This document shows, one piece after another, positions 37,037 to 45,030 of a stretch of DNA of 64,000 nt (positions are counted from its first letter, which is position 1; each line of letters opens with the position of its first letter). The translations under genes were made by a program, and so were the position numbers. Source of the DNA: Streptomyces pacificus (GTDB lineage Bacteria > Actinomycetota > Actinomycetes > Streptomycetales > Streptomycetaceae). Where the stretch lies: the NCBI RefSeq assembly GCF_011766325.1, contig NZ_BLLG01000001.1, positions 310,001 to 374,000 on the forward strand. Direction: 5' to 3'. The notes under the pieces were generated by a model, which had not been told where the DNA came from, ran no database searches, and was given only the letters and a program-made list of their open reading frames with translations.

Positions 37037-37399
37037 ATGCGTACGCTCTGCGCGTCGACGCTGATCGGAGAGTTCTTCGTGATCGGCTTCGCCGGTCTGG
37101 TGGCGATGAAGGACCCGGATCTGTCCGCGGCCGCCGTGTGGACGGTGAGCGGGGTCGCGATGCTGCTGGCACTGGTGCTGTGCGGGATGGTCACCCGCCC
37201 CGGCGGGGTGCCGCTCGGCTGGGCGCTGCAGATCGGCCTCATCGCGAGCGGCTTGGTGGTCCCGACCATGTTCGCCCTCGGGGCCGTGTTCGCCGGCCTG
37301 TGGTGGGCCTCGGTGCACTACGGCCGCAAGGTCGACGAGGCCAGGGCCCGCTGGGCGGAGCGGCAGAGCGCGGCGGGTCCCGAGCCTGACGCTGTGTGA
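37037..37399 (+). CDS. DUF4233 family membrane protein
   Basis: 120 residues with four hydrophobic helices: LIGEFFVIGFAGLVAM, VWTVSGVAMLLALVLCG, LGWALQIGLIASGLVVPTM and FALGAVFAGLWWASVHYGR. The tail is charged and cytosolic. In actinobacteria this family typically sits right after folC, as here (4-nt gap, likely coupled). Function unknown; the constant link with folC and ndk hints at folate or nucleotide metabolism, but this is inference. Confidence 0.9.
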   Translation: MRTLCASTLIGEFFVIGFAGLVAMKDPDLSAAAVWTVSGVAMLLALVLCGMVTRPGGVPLGWALQIGLIASGLVVPTMFALGAVFAGLWWASVHYGRKVDEARARWAERQSAAGPEPDAV

Positions 37400-37514
37400 C
37401 CGGTGCCTGCGGGGCCCTGTAGCCTCTGAGCACCGGCAAGACCGTTCGTCCTCTCATCCTGCGGACTCTCCCTCAGCCAGGAAATCCCGGGACCCGCACT
37501 CGAAGGAGCCCTTT

Positions 37515-37925
37515 GTGAGCCAGCGCACGCTCGTCCTGCTCAAGCCCGATGCCGTACGCCGCGGCCTGGTCGGCGAGATCATCGGTCGGATCGAGCGCAA
37601 GGCGGGCTGGCGGATCACCGCGCTGGAACTGCGCGAACTGGACCAGGAGACCCTGGAGCAGCACTACGGCGAGCACCGGGGCAAGCCGTTCTACGAGCCG
37701 CTGGTCGCCTTCATGGCCTCCGGTCCCGTCGTCGCCCTCGTGGTGGAGGGCGAGCGGGTCATCGAGGGGGTGCGCGCGCTGGCCGGTCCGACCGACCCGA
37801 TCGCGGCCGCGCCGGGTTCCATCCGCGGCGACTACGGCACGATCGTCCGCGAGAACCTGATCCACGCTTCGGACTCCGAGGAGTCCGCCGAGCGGGAACT
37901 GAAGATCTTCTTCCCGGGGCGCTGA
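37515..37925 (+). CDS. ndk: Nucleoside diphosphate kinase
   Basis: A 136-residue enzyme transferring the gamma-phosphate between nucleoside di- and triphosphates through a phospho-His. Start RTLVLLKPDAVRRGLVGEII, GPTDPIAAAPGSIRGDYG and the active-site His in ENLIHASDSEESAERE are all standard; full length. GTG start with AAGGAG 8 nt upstream. Third gene after folC; 115 bp separate it from the DUF4233 gene, so it may have its own promoter. A hairpin follows at 38006-38032. Confidence 0.97.
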   Translation: MSQRTLVLLKPDAVRRGLVGEIIGRIERKAGWRITALELRELDQETLEQHYGEHRGKPFYEPLVAFMASGPVVALVVEGERVIEGVRALAGPTDPIAAAPGSIRGDYGTIVRENLIHASDSEESAERELKIFFPGR

Positions 37926-38005
37926 GGCTCCCGGCCCCGCAGGGCCCTCGCCGCACCCCCGCCGGATCAGTGACCGGCAGTCAGCCGTTCAGCGCTCGGC
38001 CCCTG

Positions 38006-38032
38006 GGGCGACCGAAGGAATCTCGGTCGCCC
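38006..38032 (+). terminator. Terminator of ndk
   Basis: A 10-bp perfect stem (GGGCGACCGA at 38006-38015 with its complement at 38023-38032) and a 7-nt loop. Confidence 0.75.
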
Positions 38033-38129
38033 TTCGGCATAGGCCGCCCGATACCGGGAACGCATCGGTCCGACTCGTCGTCACCCTTATTGGGGCGGGG
38101 CCAGCGCGCGTAGTCGCCGCCGGCGGCAC

Positions 38130-38135
38130 TACGAT
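38130..38135 (+). promoter_or_regulatory. Putative -10 box (TACGAT) of the mre operon
   Basis: TACGAT about 115 nt before the mreB start and downstream of a bulged palindrome that could be an operator. No clear -35. Confidence 0.35.
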
Positions 38136-38249
38136 GGAGGCCTTCACGCCGTGGCATCCGCGCAATCACCCTCCTCGCCTGCCTGAAAAGCCGTCAAAGC
38201 TCGATTTGGGAAGGCCCGACGCATCCTCATGGGACACAAGGGGAACTCT

Positions 38250-39269
38250 ATGTCGTTCATCGGCCGTGACATGGCTGTCGACCTCGGGACCGCCAACACG
38301 CTGGTGTACGTCAGGGGCCGGGGGATCGTCCTCAACGAGCCGTCCGTGGTCGCCATCAACACCAACACCGGCGGCATCCTCGCGGTGGGGGCCGAGGCGA
38401 AGAAGATGATCGGCCGCACGCCCGGGAACATCGTCGCGGTGCGCCCGCTGAAGGACGGCGTGATCGCCGACTTCGAGATCACCGAGCGGATGCTCCGCTA
38501 CTTCATCCTCAAGATCCACAAGCGCCGGTGGGCGGCCCGGCCCCGCATCGTCGTCTGCGTGCCCTCGGGTATCACCGGGGTCGAGCGCCGCGCGGTCATC
38601 GAGGCGTCCACCCAGGCGGGCGCCCGTCAGGTGCACATCATCGAGGAGCCGATGGCGGCCGCCATCGGAGCGGGTCTGCCCGTCCACGAGGCCACCGGCA
38701 ACATGGTGGTGGACATCGGCGGCGGCACCACCGAGGTCGCCGTGATCTCTCTCGGGGGAATCGTCACGGCACAGTCCATCCGGGTGGCCGGCGACGAGCT
38801 GGACAACGCGATCATCCAGCACGTCAAGAAGGAGTACAGCCTCCTGCTGGGTGAGCGGACCGCGGAGAGCATCAAGATCACTATCGGCTCGGCCTACGAC
38901 CTGGACCAGGACGAGCACACCGAGATCCGCGGGCGCGACCTGGTCTCCGGGCTGCCGAAGACCGTGGTCATCTCCGCCACCGAGGTCCGCAAGGCCATCG
39001 AGGAGCCGGTCAACGCGATCGTCGACGCGGTGAAGACCACCCTCGACAAGTGCCCGCCGGAGCTGTCCGGCGACGTCATGGACCGCGGCATCGTCCTCAC
39101 CGGCGGCGGTGCGCTGCTGCGCGGGCTCGACGAGCGGCTGCGCAGCGAGACGGGCATGCCCATCCACATCGCCGAGGACCCGCTGGACTCGGTGGCGCTC
39201 GGGTCGGGCAAGTGCGTCGAGGAGTTCGAGGCGCTCCAGCAGGTGCTGGACGCCCAGCCCCGCCGCTAG
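38250..39269 (+). CDS. mreB: Rod-shape determining protein MreB (actin homologue)
   Basis: A 339-residue bacterial actin. The nucleotide-binding motifs [15 protein letters not shown] (phosphate 1), [16 protein letters not shown] (phosphate 2) and [16 protein letters not shown] (adenosine) are intact. In Streptomyces MreB is mainly needed for spore-wall thickening rather than hyphal growth. ATG 38250 has AAGGGG 7 nt upstream; an in-frame ATG at 38229 would add seven residues. First gene of the mreBCD-pbp2-rodA cluster, 261 bp before mreC. Confidence 0.96.
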   Translation: MSFIGRDMAVDLGTANTLVYVRGRGIVLNEPSVVAINTNTGGILAVGAEAKKMIGRTPGNIVAVRPLKDGVIADFEITERMLRYFILKIHKRRWAARPRIVVCVPSGITGVERRAVIEASTQAGARQVHIIEEPMAAAIGAGLPVHEATGNMVVDIGGGTTEVAVISLGGIVTAQSIRVAGDELDNAIIQHVKKEYSLLLGERTAESIKITIGSAYDLDQDEHTEIRGRDLVSGLPKTVVISATEVRKAIEEPVNAIVDAVKTTLDKCPPELSGDVMDRGIVLTGGGALLRGLDERLRSETGMPIHIAEDPLDSVALGSGKCVEEFEALQQVLDAQPRR

Positions 39270-39375
39270 CGCCGGTCCGCGATGGGCCGTTCGGGTGTCC
39301 TTCGGCCCCGCTCCGCCGGTCGTCCGTACAACAGCACACGTCACGACAGGCGCCACACGCAACACCACGCGCCAC

Positions 39376-39470
39376 CGGGTACCAGCACGCACCACCTGCA
39401 CCACCTGCACCACGGCCCACCGCCACGCACCACCATGCACCGCCACACACCACCATGCACCGCCACGCAC
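39376..39470. repeat. CAC-rich repetitive spacer between mreB and mreC
   Basis: A strongly strand-asymmetric C/A-rich tract. It includes CTGCACCAC-type 9-bp units (39390-39415) and a 20-bp tandem unit (CGCCACRCACCACCATGCAC at 39421-39440 and 39441-39460, plus half a copy). Non-coding by context. Confidence 0.8.
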
Positions 39471-39530
39471 TGCAGAGCCCGGCATCCACATTCCGACGAG
39501 ATTCCGACGAGGAAGGCACGGCCGCCGCAC

Positions 39531-40601
39531 GTGAGGGACACGAAAGAGAGCCGGCTGCTCCTGGTCCTGCTGATCGCCATCGCGTTCGCGCTGATCACGG
39601 TGGACATCCGCGGTGGCGAGGAGTCACCGGTCGACGGCGCCCGGCAGGCCGCGGCCGCCGTCTTCGGCCCGGTCGAGAACGGCGTGGCCTCCGCCGTCGA
39701 TCCGGTCGGCAACGCCATAGGAGCGATCCGCGACTCGGGCGAGCGGCACGACCGCATCTCCGTCCTCGAGCGCGAGAACGCCGCACTCAAGGCGAGACTC
39801 GGCAGCGATGACCGCAACCGCAGCAGGATCCGCCAGCTCGACAGCATGCTGAAGAAGGCGGCCAACGGGCAGTACGGCATCAAGGGGGCCGAGGTCATCG
39901 CGATAGGAGCCGCCCAGGGCTTCTCCTGGACGGTCACCATCGACGCCGGCTCGGTCGACGGCATCCAGCGCGACATGACCGTGCTCAACGGTGACGGCCT
40001 CGTCGGCCGGGTGACCACCGTCGGCCCGACCACCTCGACCGTACTCCTCGCCAACGACCCGGACTTCACCGTCGGCACCCGTATGGAGCGGACCGACGAG
40101 CTGGGCTTCGCCACCGGCCAGGGCGACCAGCCGCTGTCCGTGCAACTCCTCAACGGCAAGGCGAAGGTGCGCAAGGGGGACCGGCTGGTCACCTTCGGCT
40201 CGCAGGCCGACAAGCCGTTCGTACCCGGCGTGCCGGTGGGCGAGGTCGTCCGGGTCGACCCCTCCGGCGGCGCGCTGACCCGCAATGTCTTCGTCCGGCC
40301 GTACGCCGCCTTCAGCAAGCTCGACATCGTCGGGGTCGTCGTCCAGGCGCCCCGCACCGACCCGCGCGACGCGGTGCTTCCCCCCAGGCCCAAGCCGACA
40401 CCCACGCCCACCGTGACCGTCACCGTCACCCCCTCCGCGGACGGCGGTGTCCGGGCGCAGACCGGCGCACCGGAGCAGCCGGACCGGGAACAGGACCGGG
40501 ACCGGGAACAGCAACGTGACCAGGACCAGGACCAGGACCCGGGCGGGCAGACCCCGCGGGCGGACAGCACCGCGGCCGCCACCGGCCGCGACGACGAGTA
40601 G
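39531..40601 (+). CDS. mreC: Rod-shape determining protein MreC
   Basis: 356 residues. A short cytosolic start, one TM helix (RLLLVLLIAIAFALITVDI, residues 8-26), a coiled-coil stretch (RISVLERENAALKARLG) and the MreC beta domain (AQGFSWTVTIDAGSVDGIQRDMTV ... GLVGRVTTVGPTTSTVLL). The last 75 residues are a low-complexity Pro/Thr/Val then Gln/Asp/Arg tail (DREQDRDREQQRDQDQDQDP), not typical of the family. The GTG start is set by the TM segment; a GAGGAAGG lies 14 nt upstream. It scaffolds the wall-synthesis complex with MreB, MreD, PBP2 and RodA. Confidence 0.95.
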   Translation: MRDTKESRLLLVLLIAIAFALITVDIRGGEESPVDGARQAAAAVFGPVENGVASAVDPVGNAIGAIRDSGERHDRISVLERENAALKARLGSDDRNRSRIRQLDSMLKKAANGQYGIKGAEVIAIGAAQGFSWTVTIDAGSVDGIQRDMTVLNGDGLVGRVTTVGPTTSTVLLANDPDFTVGTRMERTDELGFATGQGDQPLSVQLLNGKAKVRKGDRLVTFGSQADKPFVPGVPVGEVVRVDPSGGALTRNVFVRPYAAFSKLDIVGVVVQAPRTDPRDAVLPPRPKPTPTPTVTVTVTPSADGGVRAQTGAPEQPDREQDRDREQQRDQDQDQDPGGQTPRADSTAAATGRDDE

Positions 40602-40618
40602 CAGGAGGAGTCGAACAC

Positions 40619-41284
40619 ATGCGCTTCAACCGGATGCTCCTCTCCGCGACGCTCGTCGTGGTCGCGCTCGTCGTCCAGGTCGCCGTCCTCGCCCGGCTCC
40701 AGCTCCCCGGAGCCGTGCCGGACCTGCTGCTGCTCACCGTCGTTGCCCTCGCGCTCGTCTACGGCCACACCGGCGGCGCCCTCGTCGGCTTCGGCGCGGG
40801 ACTTCTCGCCGACCTGGCTCCGCCCGCCGACCACGCCGCCGGTCGCTACGCCCTCGTGCTGTGCGTCATCGGCTACCTGGTCGGACTCGCCCGACCCGAG
40901 AACGGTCGGCTGACCTCCGCCACCGGCCCGATGGCGGTGGTCGTGGCGGCGGCCGTCGGCTCGACCCTGCTCTACGCGCTCGTCGGCGCCCTCGTCGGCG
41001 ACACCGCCGCACGCCATGTCGGCCTGGGTTCGCTGCTGTTCACGGCGGCCCTGTACGACCTGCTGCTCGCTCCGTTCACCGTGCCGCTGATCATGGCGCT
41101 GGCCAGACGCGCCGACGGCGATCCGCTCGCCGAGCCCCAGGCCGGGGCCGGCGACGTCTCCAGCGGCTGGGCCACCTCCGGCACCGGACTGCGAATCGGC
41201 CGCCAGCGCGGCGGGCTGCGGATCAGGGCGGCCAGGACGCGGGCCTCCCGCGCCGGCCGCATCAGGGGAGTCAAACGACTGTGA
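40619..41284 (+). CDS. mreD: Rod-shape determining protein MreD
   Basis: A 221-residue membrane protein with five or six hydrophobic helices (e.g. LLSATLVVVALVVQVAVLARL, DLLLLTVVALALVYG, GRYALVLCVIGYLVGLA). The family motif region LPGAVPDLLLL and FGAGLLADLAPPADHAAG is present. The basic C-terminal tail (RQRGGLRIRAARTRASRAG) is cytosolic. The ATG follows AGGAGGAG at ideal spacing, 17 nt after mreC. The stop overlaps an 8-codon reading frame that ends on the pbp2 start. Confidence 0.94.
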   Translation: MRFNRMLLSATLVVVALVVQVAVLARLQLPGAVPDLLLLTVVALALVYGHTGGALVGFGAGLLADLAPPADHAAGRYALVLCVIGYLVGLARPENGRLTSATGPMAVVVAAAVGSTLLYALVGALVGDTAARHVGLGSLLFTAALYDLLLAPFTVPLIMALARRADGDPLAEPQAGAGDVSSGWATSGTGLRIGRQRGGLRIRAARTRASRAGRIRGVKRL

Positions 41285-41307
41285 CCGAGGGGGTATCGGC
41301 AGCGTGA
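41281..41307 (+). other. 8-codon ORF bridging mreD and pbp2
   Basis: GTG 41281 overlaps the mreD stop (GTGA), and its own stop at 41305-41307 overlaps the pbp2 GTG at 41304 (again GTGA). It could let ribosomes step from mreD to pbp2 by re-initiation, or be coincidental, since GAGGGGG at 41287 is a good ribosome binding site for pbp2. Confidence 0.3.
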
Positions 41308-43472
41308 GCAACATTCCCGAGACGGGACGGACCCCGCGTGTCCAGATCCGGCTCATCGTCATCCAGGTCCTCGTCTTCTCCCTCTTCGCCACCCTCGGCG
41401 GGCGCCTCTGGTACCTCCAGATCCGCAACGGCGACGAGTACACGAACGAGGCCAAGGGCAACCACGTCCAGCAGGTGGTCCAGCCCGCCGTGCGCGGCTC
41501 GATCCTGGACGCCAGAGGCGTGCCCCTGGCGGACAACGAGACCCGGCTGGTCGTCTCCGCGTCCCGCACCGACCTGATGAGGATGAAGGACGACGGCAAA
41601 GGGGTGCTCACCCGCCTGGCCGAGGTCCTCGGCATGAAGCCGAAGGACGTCATGGACAAGGTCCGGCTCTGCGACGCCAAGACCCCCCAGCCCTGCTGGA
41701 ACGGCTCCCCGTACCAGCCCATCCCGGTCACCGACGAGGCCACCACCCAGCAGGCCCTCCAGATCCGCGAACGCGCCGAGGACTTCCCCGGCATCACCGC
41801 CGAGCCGATGGCCGTACGCCGCTACGCCGCGCCCGGGAACGCCAACACCGCCCAGGTCCTCGGCTACCTCTCGCCCGTCACCGACGAGGAGATCGAGAAG
41901 GCCAAGGACACCGACTCGCCGTTCCTGCGCTCCGACCAGGTCGGTCGCTCCGGGCTCGAGCGCGCCTACGACAAGGACCTGCGCGGCAAGGCCGGCGTCA
42001 CCCGCTACGAGGTGGACAAACTCGGCCGGGTCATCGGCCTGGCCCAGGCCGACAAGGCCGAGCCCGGCGCCAACGTCGTCACCTCCATCGACGCCCGCGT
42101 CCAGGCAGTCGCCGAGTGGGAGCTCGACCACGCGATGAAGGAGGCCCGCAAGGTCTTCGACGACAACACCGGCACCAACTACAAGGCCGACTCGGGCGCC
42201 GTCGTCGTGATGGAGGCCAAGACCGGCCGCGTCGTCGCCATGGCCTCGCTGCCCACCTACGACCCGAACGCCTGGGTCGGCGGCATCTCGGCCACGGACT
42301 ACGCGCGGCTCACCGGCAAGAAGTCCAACTTCCCGCTGCTGAACCGCGCCATCCAGGGCCAGGCGGCACCCGGCTCCATCTTCAAGGTCGTCCCGACCAC
42401 CGCCGCGGTCAACGCCGGCTACGACTTCAACGGCCGCTACCCCTGCCCCAGCTCCTACTCCATCGGCAACCAGGTCTTCAAGAACTTCGAGTCCCAGGGC
42501 CACGGCAGCATCACCCTCGGCCAGGCTCTCGAGGTCTCCTGCGACACCGTCTACTACGCCCTCGCCCACCAGCAGTGGAAGAAGGACGGCGGCCTCAAGC
42601 CGAAGGACGACCCGGCGGACTGGTTCTACAAGACCGCGCACCAGTTCGGCCTCGGCGCCGAGACCGGCATCGACCTGCCCAACGAGGTCACCGGCCGGGT
42701 CCCCGACCGCCGCTGGAAGCAGAAGTTCTGGGAGGCCAACAAGGACTACTGGTGCAAGATCGGCAAGAAGGGCGGCGACTACATCCAGCAGCTCTCGTAC
42801 GAGAACTGCCTGGAAGGCAATCTCATGCGCGCCGGTGACTCCGTCAACTACTCCATCGGCCAGGGCGACACGCTGGTCACCCCGATTCAGATGGCGACCA
42901 TCTACGCGGCGATCTCCAACGGCGGCACCCTGTGGAACCCGACCGTCGGCAAGGCGGTCGTCAGCGCCGACGGCAAGAGCATCCGCGAGATCGAACCCGA
43001 GTCCCACGGCAAGCTGCCGATGGACGCCAGGACCCGCACGCTGATGAACGAGGCCCTCGCGGGAGTCGCCACCCGCGGCACCGCCGCCTGGCGGTTCGGC
43101 GGCTGGCCGCAGGACAAGATCCCGATGCACGCCAAGACCGGCACGGCCGAGGTCCACGGCAAGCAGACGACGTCCTGGTTCGCCACCTACACCGAGGACT
43201 ACGCCATCGTCATGACGATCTCCCAGGGCGGTACCGGCTCCGGTGCCTCCGGTCCCGCCGTGCGCAACATCTACAACGCGCTCTACGGACTGGACATGGA
43301 GGGCAACCAGGACCTGAAGAAGGCCCTGCTGCCCCAGCCCCAGAAGACGCTGCCGAAGGTCCAGCCCGACGGTTCCATCGACGCGCCGAAGATCGCGCCC
43401 TATGCGCCGGCCGAGCCCGAGGAGGGCACCTCCCTGGCCGGCCCGCCCCCGGCCACCGGACGGAGGGACTGA
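41304..43472 (+). CDS. mrdA: Penicillin-binding protein 2 (class B transpeptidase)
   Basis: 722 residues. N-terminal TM anchor (IQVLVFSLFATLGGRLWYLQI), a dimerisation/pedestal region starting RGSILDARGVPLADN, and a transpeptidase domain with the active Ser in PGSIFK (about 358), second motif SCD (EVSCDTVYYALA; PBP2 proteins use SxD here) and KTGTA (about 611). The insert PQPCWNGSPYQPIPVTDE is an actinobacterial feature. Cross-links lateral or spore-wall peptidoglycan with RodA, which follows after 3 nt. The C-terminal 60 residues are Pro-rich. GTG start with GAGGGGG upstream. Confidence 0.95.
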   Translation: MSNIPETGRTPRVQIRLIVIQVLVFSLFATLGGRLWYLQIRNGDEYTNEAKGNHVQQVVQPAVRGSILDARGVPLADNETRLVVSASRTDLMRMKDDGKGVLTRLAEVLGMKPKDVMDKVRLCDAKTPQPCWNGSPYQPIPVTDEATTQQALQIRERAEDFPGITAEPMAVRRYAAPGNANTAQVLGYLSPVTDEEIEKAKDTDSPFLRSDQVGRSGLERAYDKDLRGKAGVTRYEVDKLGRVIGLAQADKAEPGANVVTSIDARVQAVAEWELDHAMKEARKVFDDNTGTNYKADSGAVVVMEAKTGRVVAMASLPTYDPNAWVGGISATDYARLTGKKSNFPLLNRAIQGQAAPGSIFKVVPTTAAVNAGYDFNGRYPCPSSYSIGNQVFKNFESQGHGSITLGQALEVSCDTVYYALAHQQWKKDGGLKPKDDPADWFYKTAHQFGLGAETGIDLPNEVTGRVPDRRWKQKFWEANKDYWCKIGKKGGDYIQQLSYENCLEGNLMRAGDSVNYSIGQGDTLVTPIQMATIYAAISNGGTLWNPTVGKAVVSADGKSIREIEPESHGKLPMDARTRTLMNEALAGVATRGTAAWRFGGWPQDKIPMHAKTGTAEVHGKQTTSWFATYTEDYAIVMTISQGGTGSGASGPAVRNIYNALYGLDMEGNQDLKKALLPQPQKTLPKVQPDGSIDAPKIAPYAPAEPEEGTSLAGPPPATGRRD

Positions 43473-43475
43473 CGT

Positions 43476-44675
43476 ATGGCCGGACCCCACGGCTTCTCGG
43501 TCTCGCGGTACGCCCCGGAGCGCGGCAGCCTCGCCAAACTCCTCGCCCGCGACTCGATAGTGCGCCGGCTCGACTGGCCGATGCTCACCTCGGCGCTCAC
43601 CCTGTCGCTGCTCGGCTCCCTGCTCGTCTGGTCCGCGACCCGCAACCGCACCGAGCTCAACGACGGCGACCCGTACTACTTCTTCCTGCGTCACCTGCTC
43701 AACACCGGCATCGGGCTCGCCCTGATGGTCGGCACCGTCTGGCTCGGGCACCGCACCCTGCGCGGCGCCGTGCCCGTGCTGTACGGAGTCTCCCTGGTGC
43801 TGGTCGCCCTGGTGCTCACCCCGCTCGGCGCGACCATCAACGGCGCCCACGCATGGATCGTGCTCGGCGGCGGCTTCTCCCTCCAGCCCTCCGAGTTCGT
43901 GAAGATCACGATCATTCTGGGCATGGCGATGCTGCTGGCGACCCAGGTCGACGCCGGCGACCAGCTCCATCCCGACCACCGCACCGTCGCCAAGTCGCTG
44001 GGCCTGGCGGTCCTCCCCATGATCATCGTGATGCTGATGCCGGACCTCGGCTCGGTGATGGTGATGGTGGTGATCGTGCTGGGCGTGCTGCTCGCCTCAG
44101 GCGCCTCCCACCGCTGGATCTTCGGACTGATCGGCGCCGGGGTCGGCGGTGCCGTACTGGTCACCGCGCTCGGCCTGCTCGACGAGTACCAGATCAACCG
44201 ATTCGCCGCGTTCGCCAACCCCGAACTCGACCCGGCCGGGGTCGGGTACAACACCAACCAGGCACGCATCGCCATCGGCTCCGGCGGGCTGCTCGGTACC
44301 GGGCTGTTCCGGGGCTCCCAGACCACCGGACAGTTCGTCCCCGAACAGCAGACCGACTTCGTGTTCACCGTCGCCGGTGAGGAACTCGGCTTCGTCGGAG
44401 CGGGCCTCATCATCGTCCTGCTCGGCGTCGTCCTGTGGCGTGCCTGCCGGATCGCCCGCGAGACCACCGAGCTGTACGGCACGATCGTCGCCGCCGGCAT
44501 CATCGCCTGGTTCGCCTTCCAGTCCTTCGAGAACATCGGGATGACCCTCGGCATCATGCCCGTGGCCGGACTGCCGCTGCCGTTCGTCTCCTACGGCGGC
44601 TCGTCGATGTTCGCCGTCTGGGTGGCCGTCGGACTGCTGCAGTCCATCAAGGTGCAGCGACCGATGTCCGCCTGA
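43476..44675 (+). CDS. rodA: RodA-type SEDS peptidoglycan glycosyltransferase (Sfr)
   Basis: A 399-residue polytopic protein with about ten TM helices, the SEDS polymerase partner of PBP2. Family signatures: FSLQPSEFVKITIILGMA, MPDLGSVMVMV, the long extracytoplasmic loop QINRFAAFANPELDPAGVGYNTNQARIAIG (split here only by description) with the catalytic-region Asp, EQQTDFVFTVAGEELGFVG and LPLPFVSYGGSSMF. In Streptomyces this gene was named sfr. Last gene of the mre operon, which ends with a 14-bp hairpin at 44918-44952. Confidence 0.95.
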   Translation: MAGPHGFSVSRYAPERGSLAKLLARDSIVRRLDWPMLTSALTLSLLGSLLVWSATRNRTELNDGDPYYFFLRHLLNTGIGLALMVGTVWLGHRTLRGAVPVLYGVSLVLVALVLTPLGATINGAHAWIVLGGGFSLQPSEFVKITIILGMAMLLATQVDAGDQLHPDHRTVAKSLGLAVLPMIIVMLMPDLGSVMVMVVIVLGVLLASGASHRWIFGLIGAGVGGAVLVTALGLLDEYQINRFAAFANPELDPAGVGYNTNQARIAIGSGGLLGTGLFRGSQTTGQFVPEQQTDFVFTVAGEELGFVGAGLIIVLLGVVLWRACRIARETTELYGTIVAAGIIAWFAFQSFENIGMTLGIMPVAGLPLPFVSYGGSSMFAVWVAVGLLQSIKVQRPMSA

Positions 44676-44917
44676 CCCGTGCTGCTCATCCCTGTTCCGG
44701 GCCGGTGCCCGCGCGGATGCGAAGGCGCGGCGGATCTGCCGGGCCGCGCGTGGGGATGTCCCGGGCCTCCACGGCCGCCGGGCCGCCGGGGCGTCTCTGC
44801 CGCCGGGCTGTTCCGGGGCGTTCCGGCCGGCCGGGCCCGTGCGGCCGTGCGGGTGGGAGGGGCCGCTCCGGGCCGCTGGTCGGGCCGGTGCGCCGAGACC
44901 CACGCCCGGCGCATCGC

Positions 44918-44952
44918 GGCCCCCTCCCGCGCTGCCCGCGCGGGAGGGGGCC
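44918..44952 (+). terminator. Terminator of the mre-rodA operon
   Basis: A 14-bp perfect stem (44918-44931 with 44939-44952; arm GGCCCCCTCCCGCG) and a 7-nt loop. It lies about 240 nt past the rodA stop, so the transcript has a long tail. Confidence 0.75.
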
Positions 44953-45018
44953 AGGGACCAGCGCAGGACCCGGCCGCGACCGCTTGGGCCGCGACCGCTT
45001 AGAAGGACACCGGGCGGA

Positions 45019-45024
45019 TAGATT
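45019..45024 (+). promoter_or_regulatory. -10 box (TAGATT) of a leaderless CYTH/CHAD promoter
   Basis: TAGATT ends exactly 6 nt before the ATG at 45031 with no ribosome binding site between. Confidence 0.45.
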
Positions 45025-45030
45025 CAGTTC

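Larger units (their letters stand above)
37926..38249. other. ndk-mreB intergenic region
   Basis: Contains the ndk terminator and the mreB promoter region. A bulged palindrome (38111-38131, arms TAGT/ACTA and GCCGCC/GGCGGC) abuts TACGAT (38130-38135), a plausible -10 box. No gene. Confidence 0.45.
44676..45030. other. Spacer after the mre operon
   Basis: Contains the operon terminator (44918-44952), a direct repeat of GCGACCGCTT (44976-45000 region) and the TAGATT promoter box of the CYTH/CHAD gene. A C/G-rich open frame across it has no domain signature. Confidence 0.5.
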
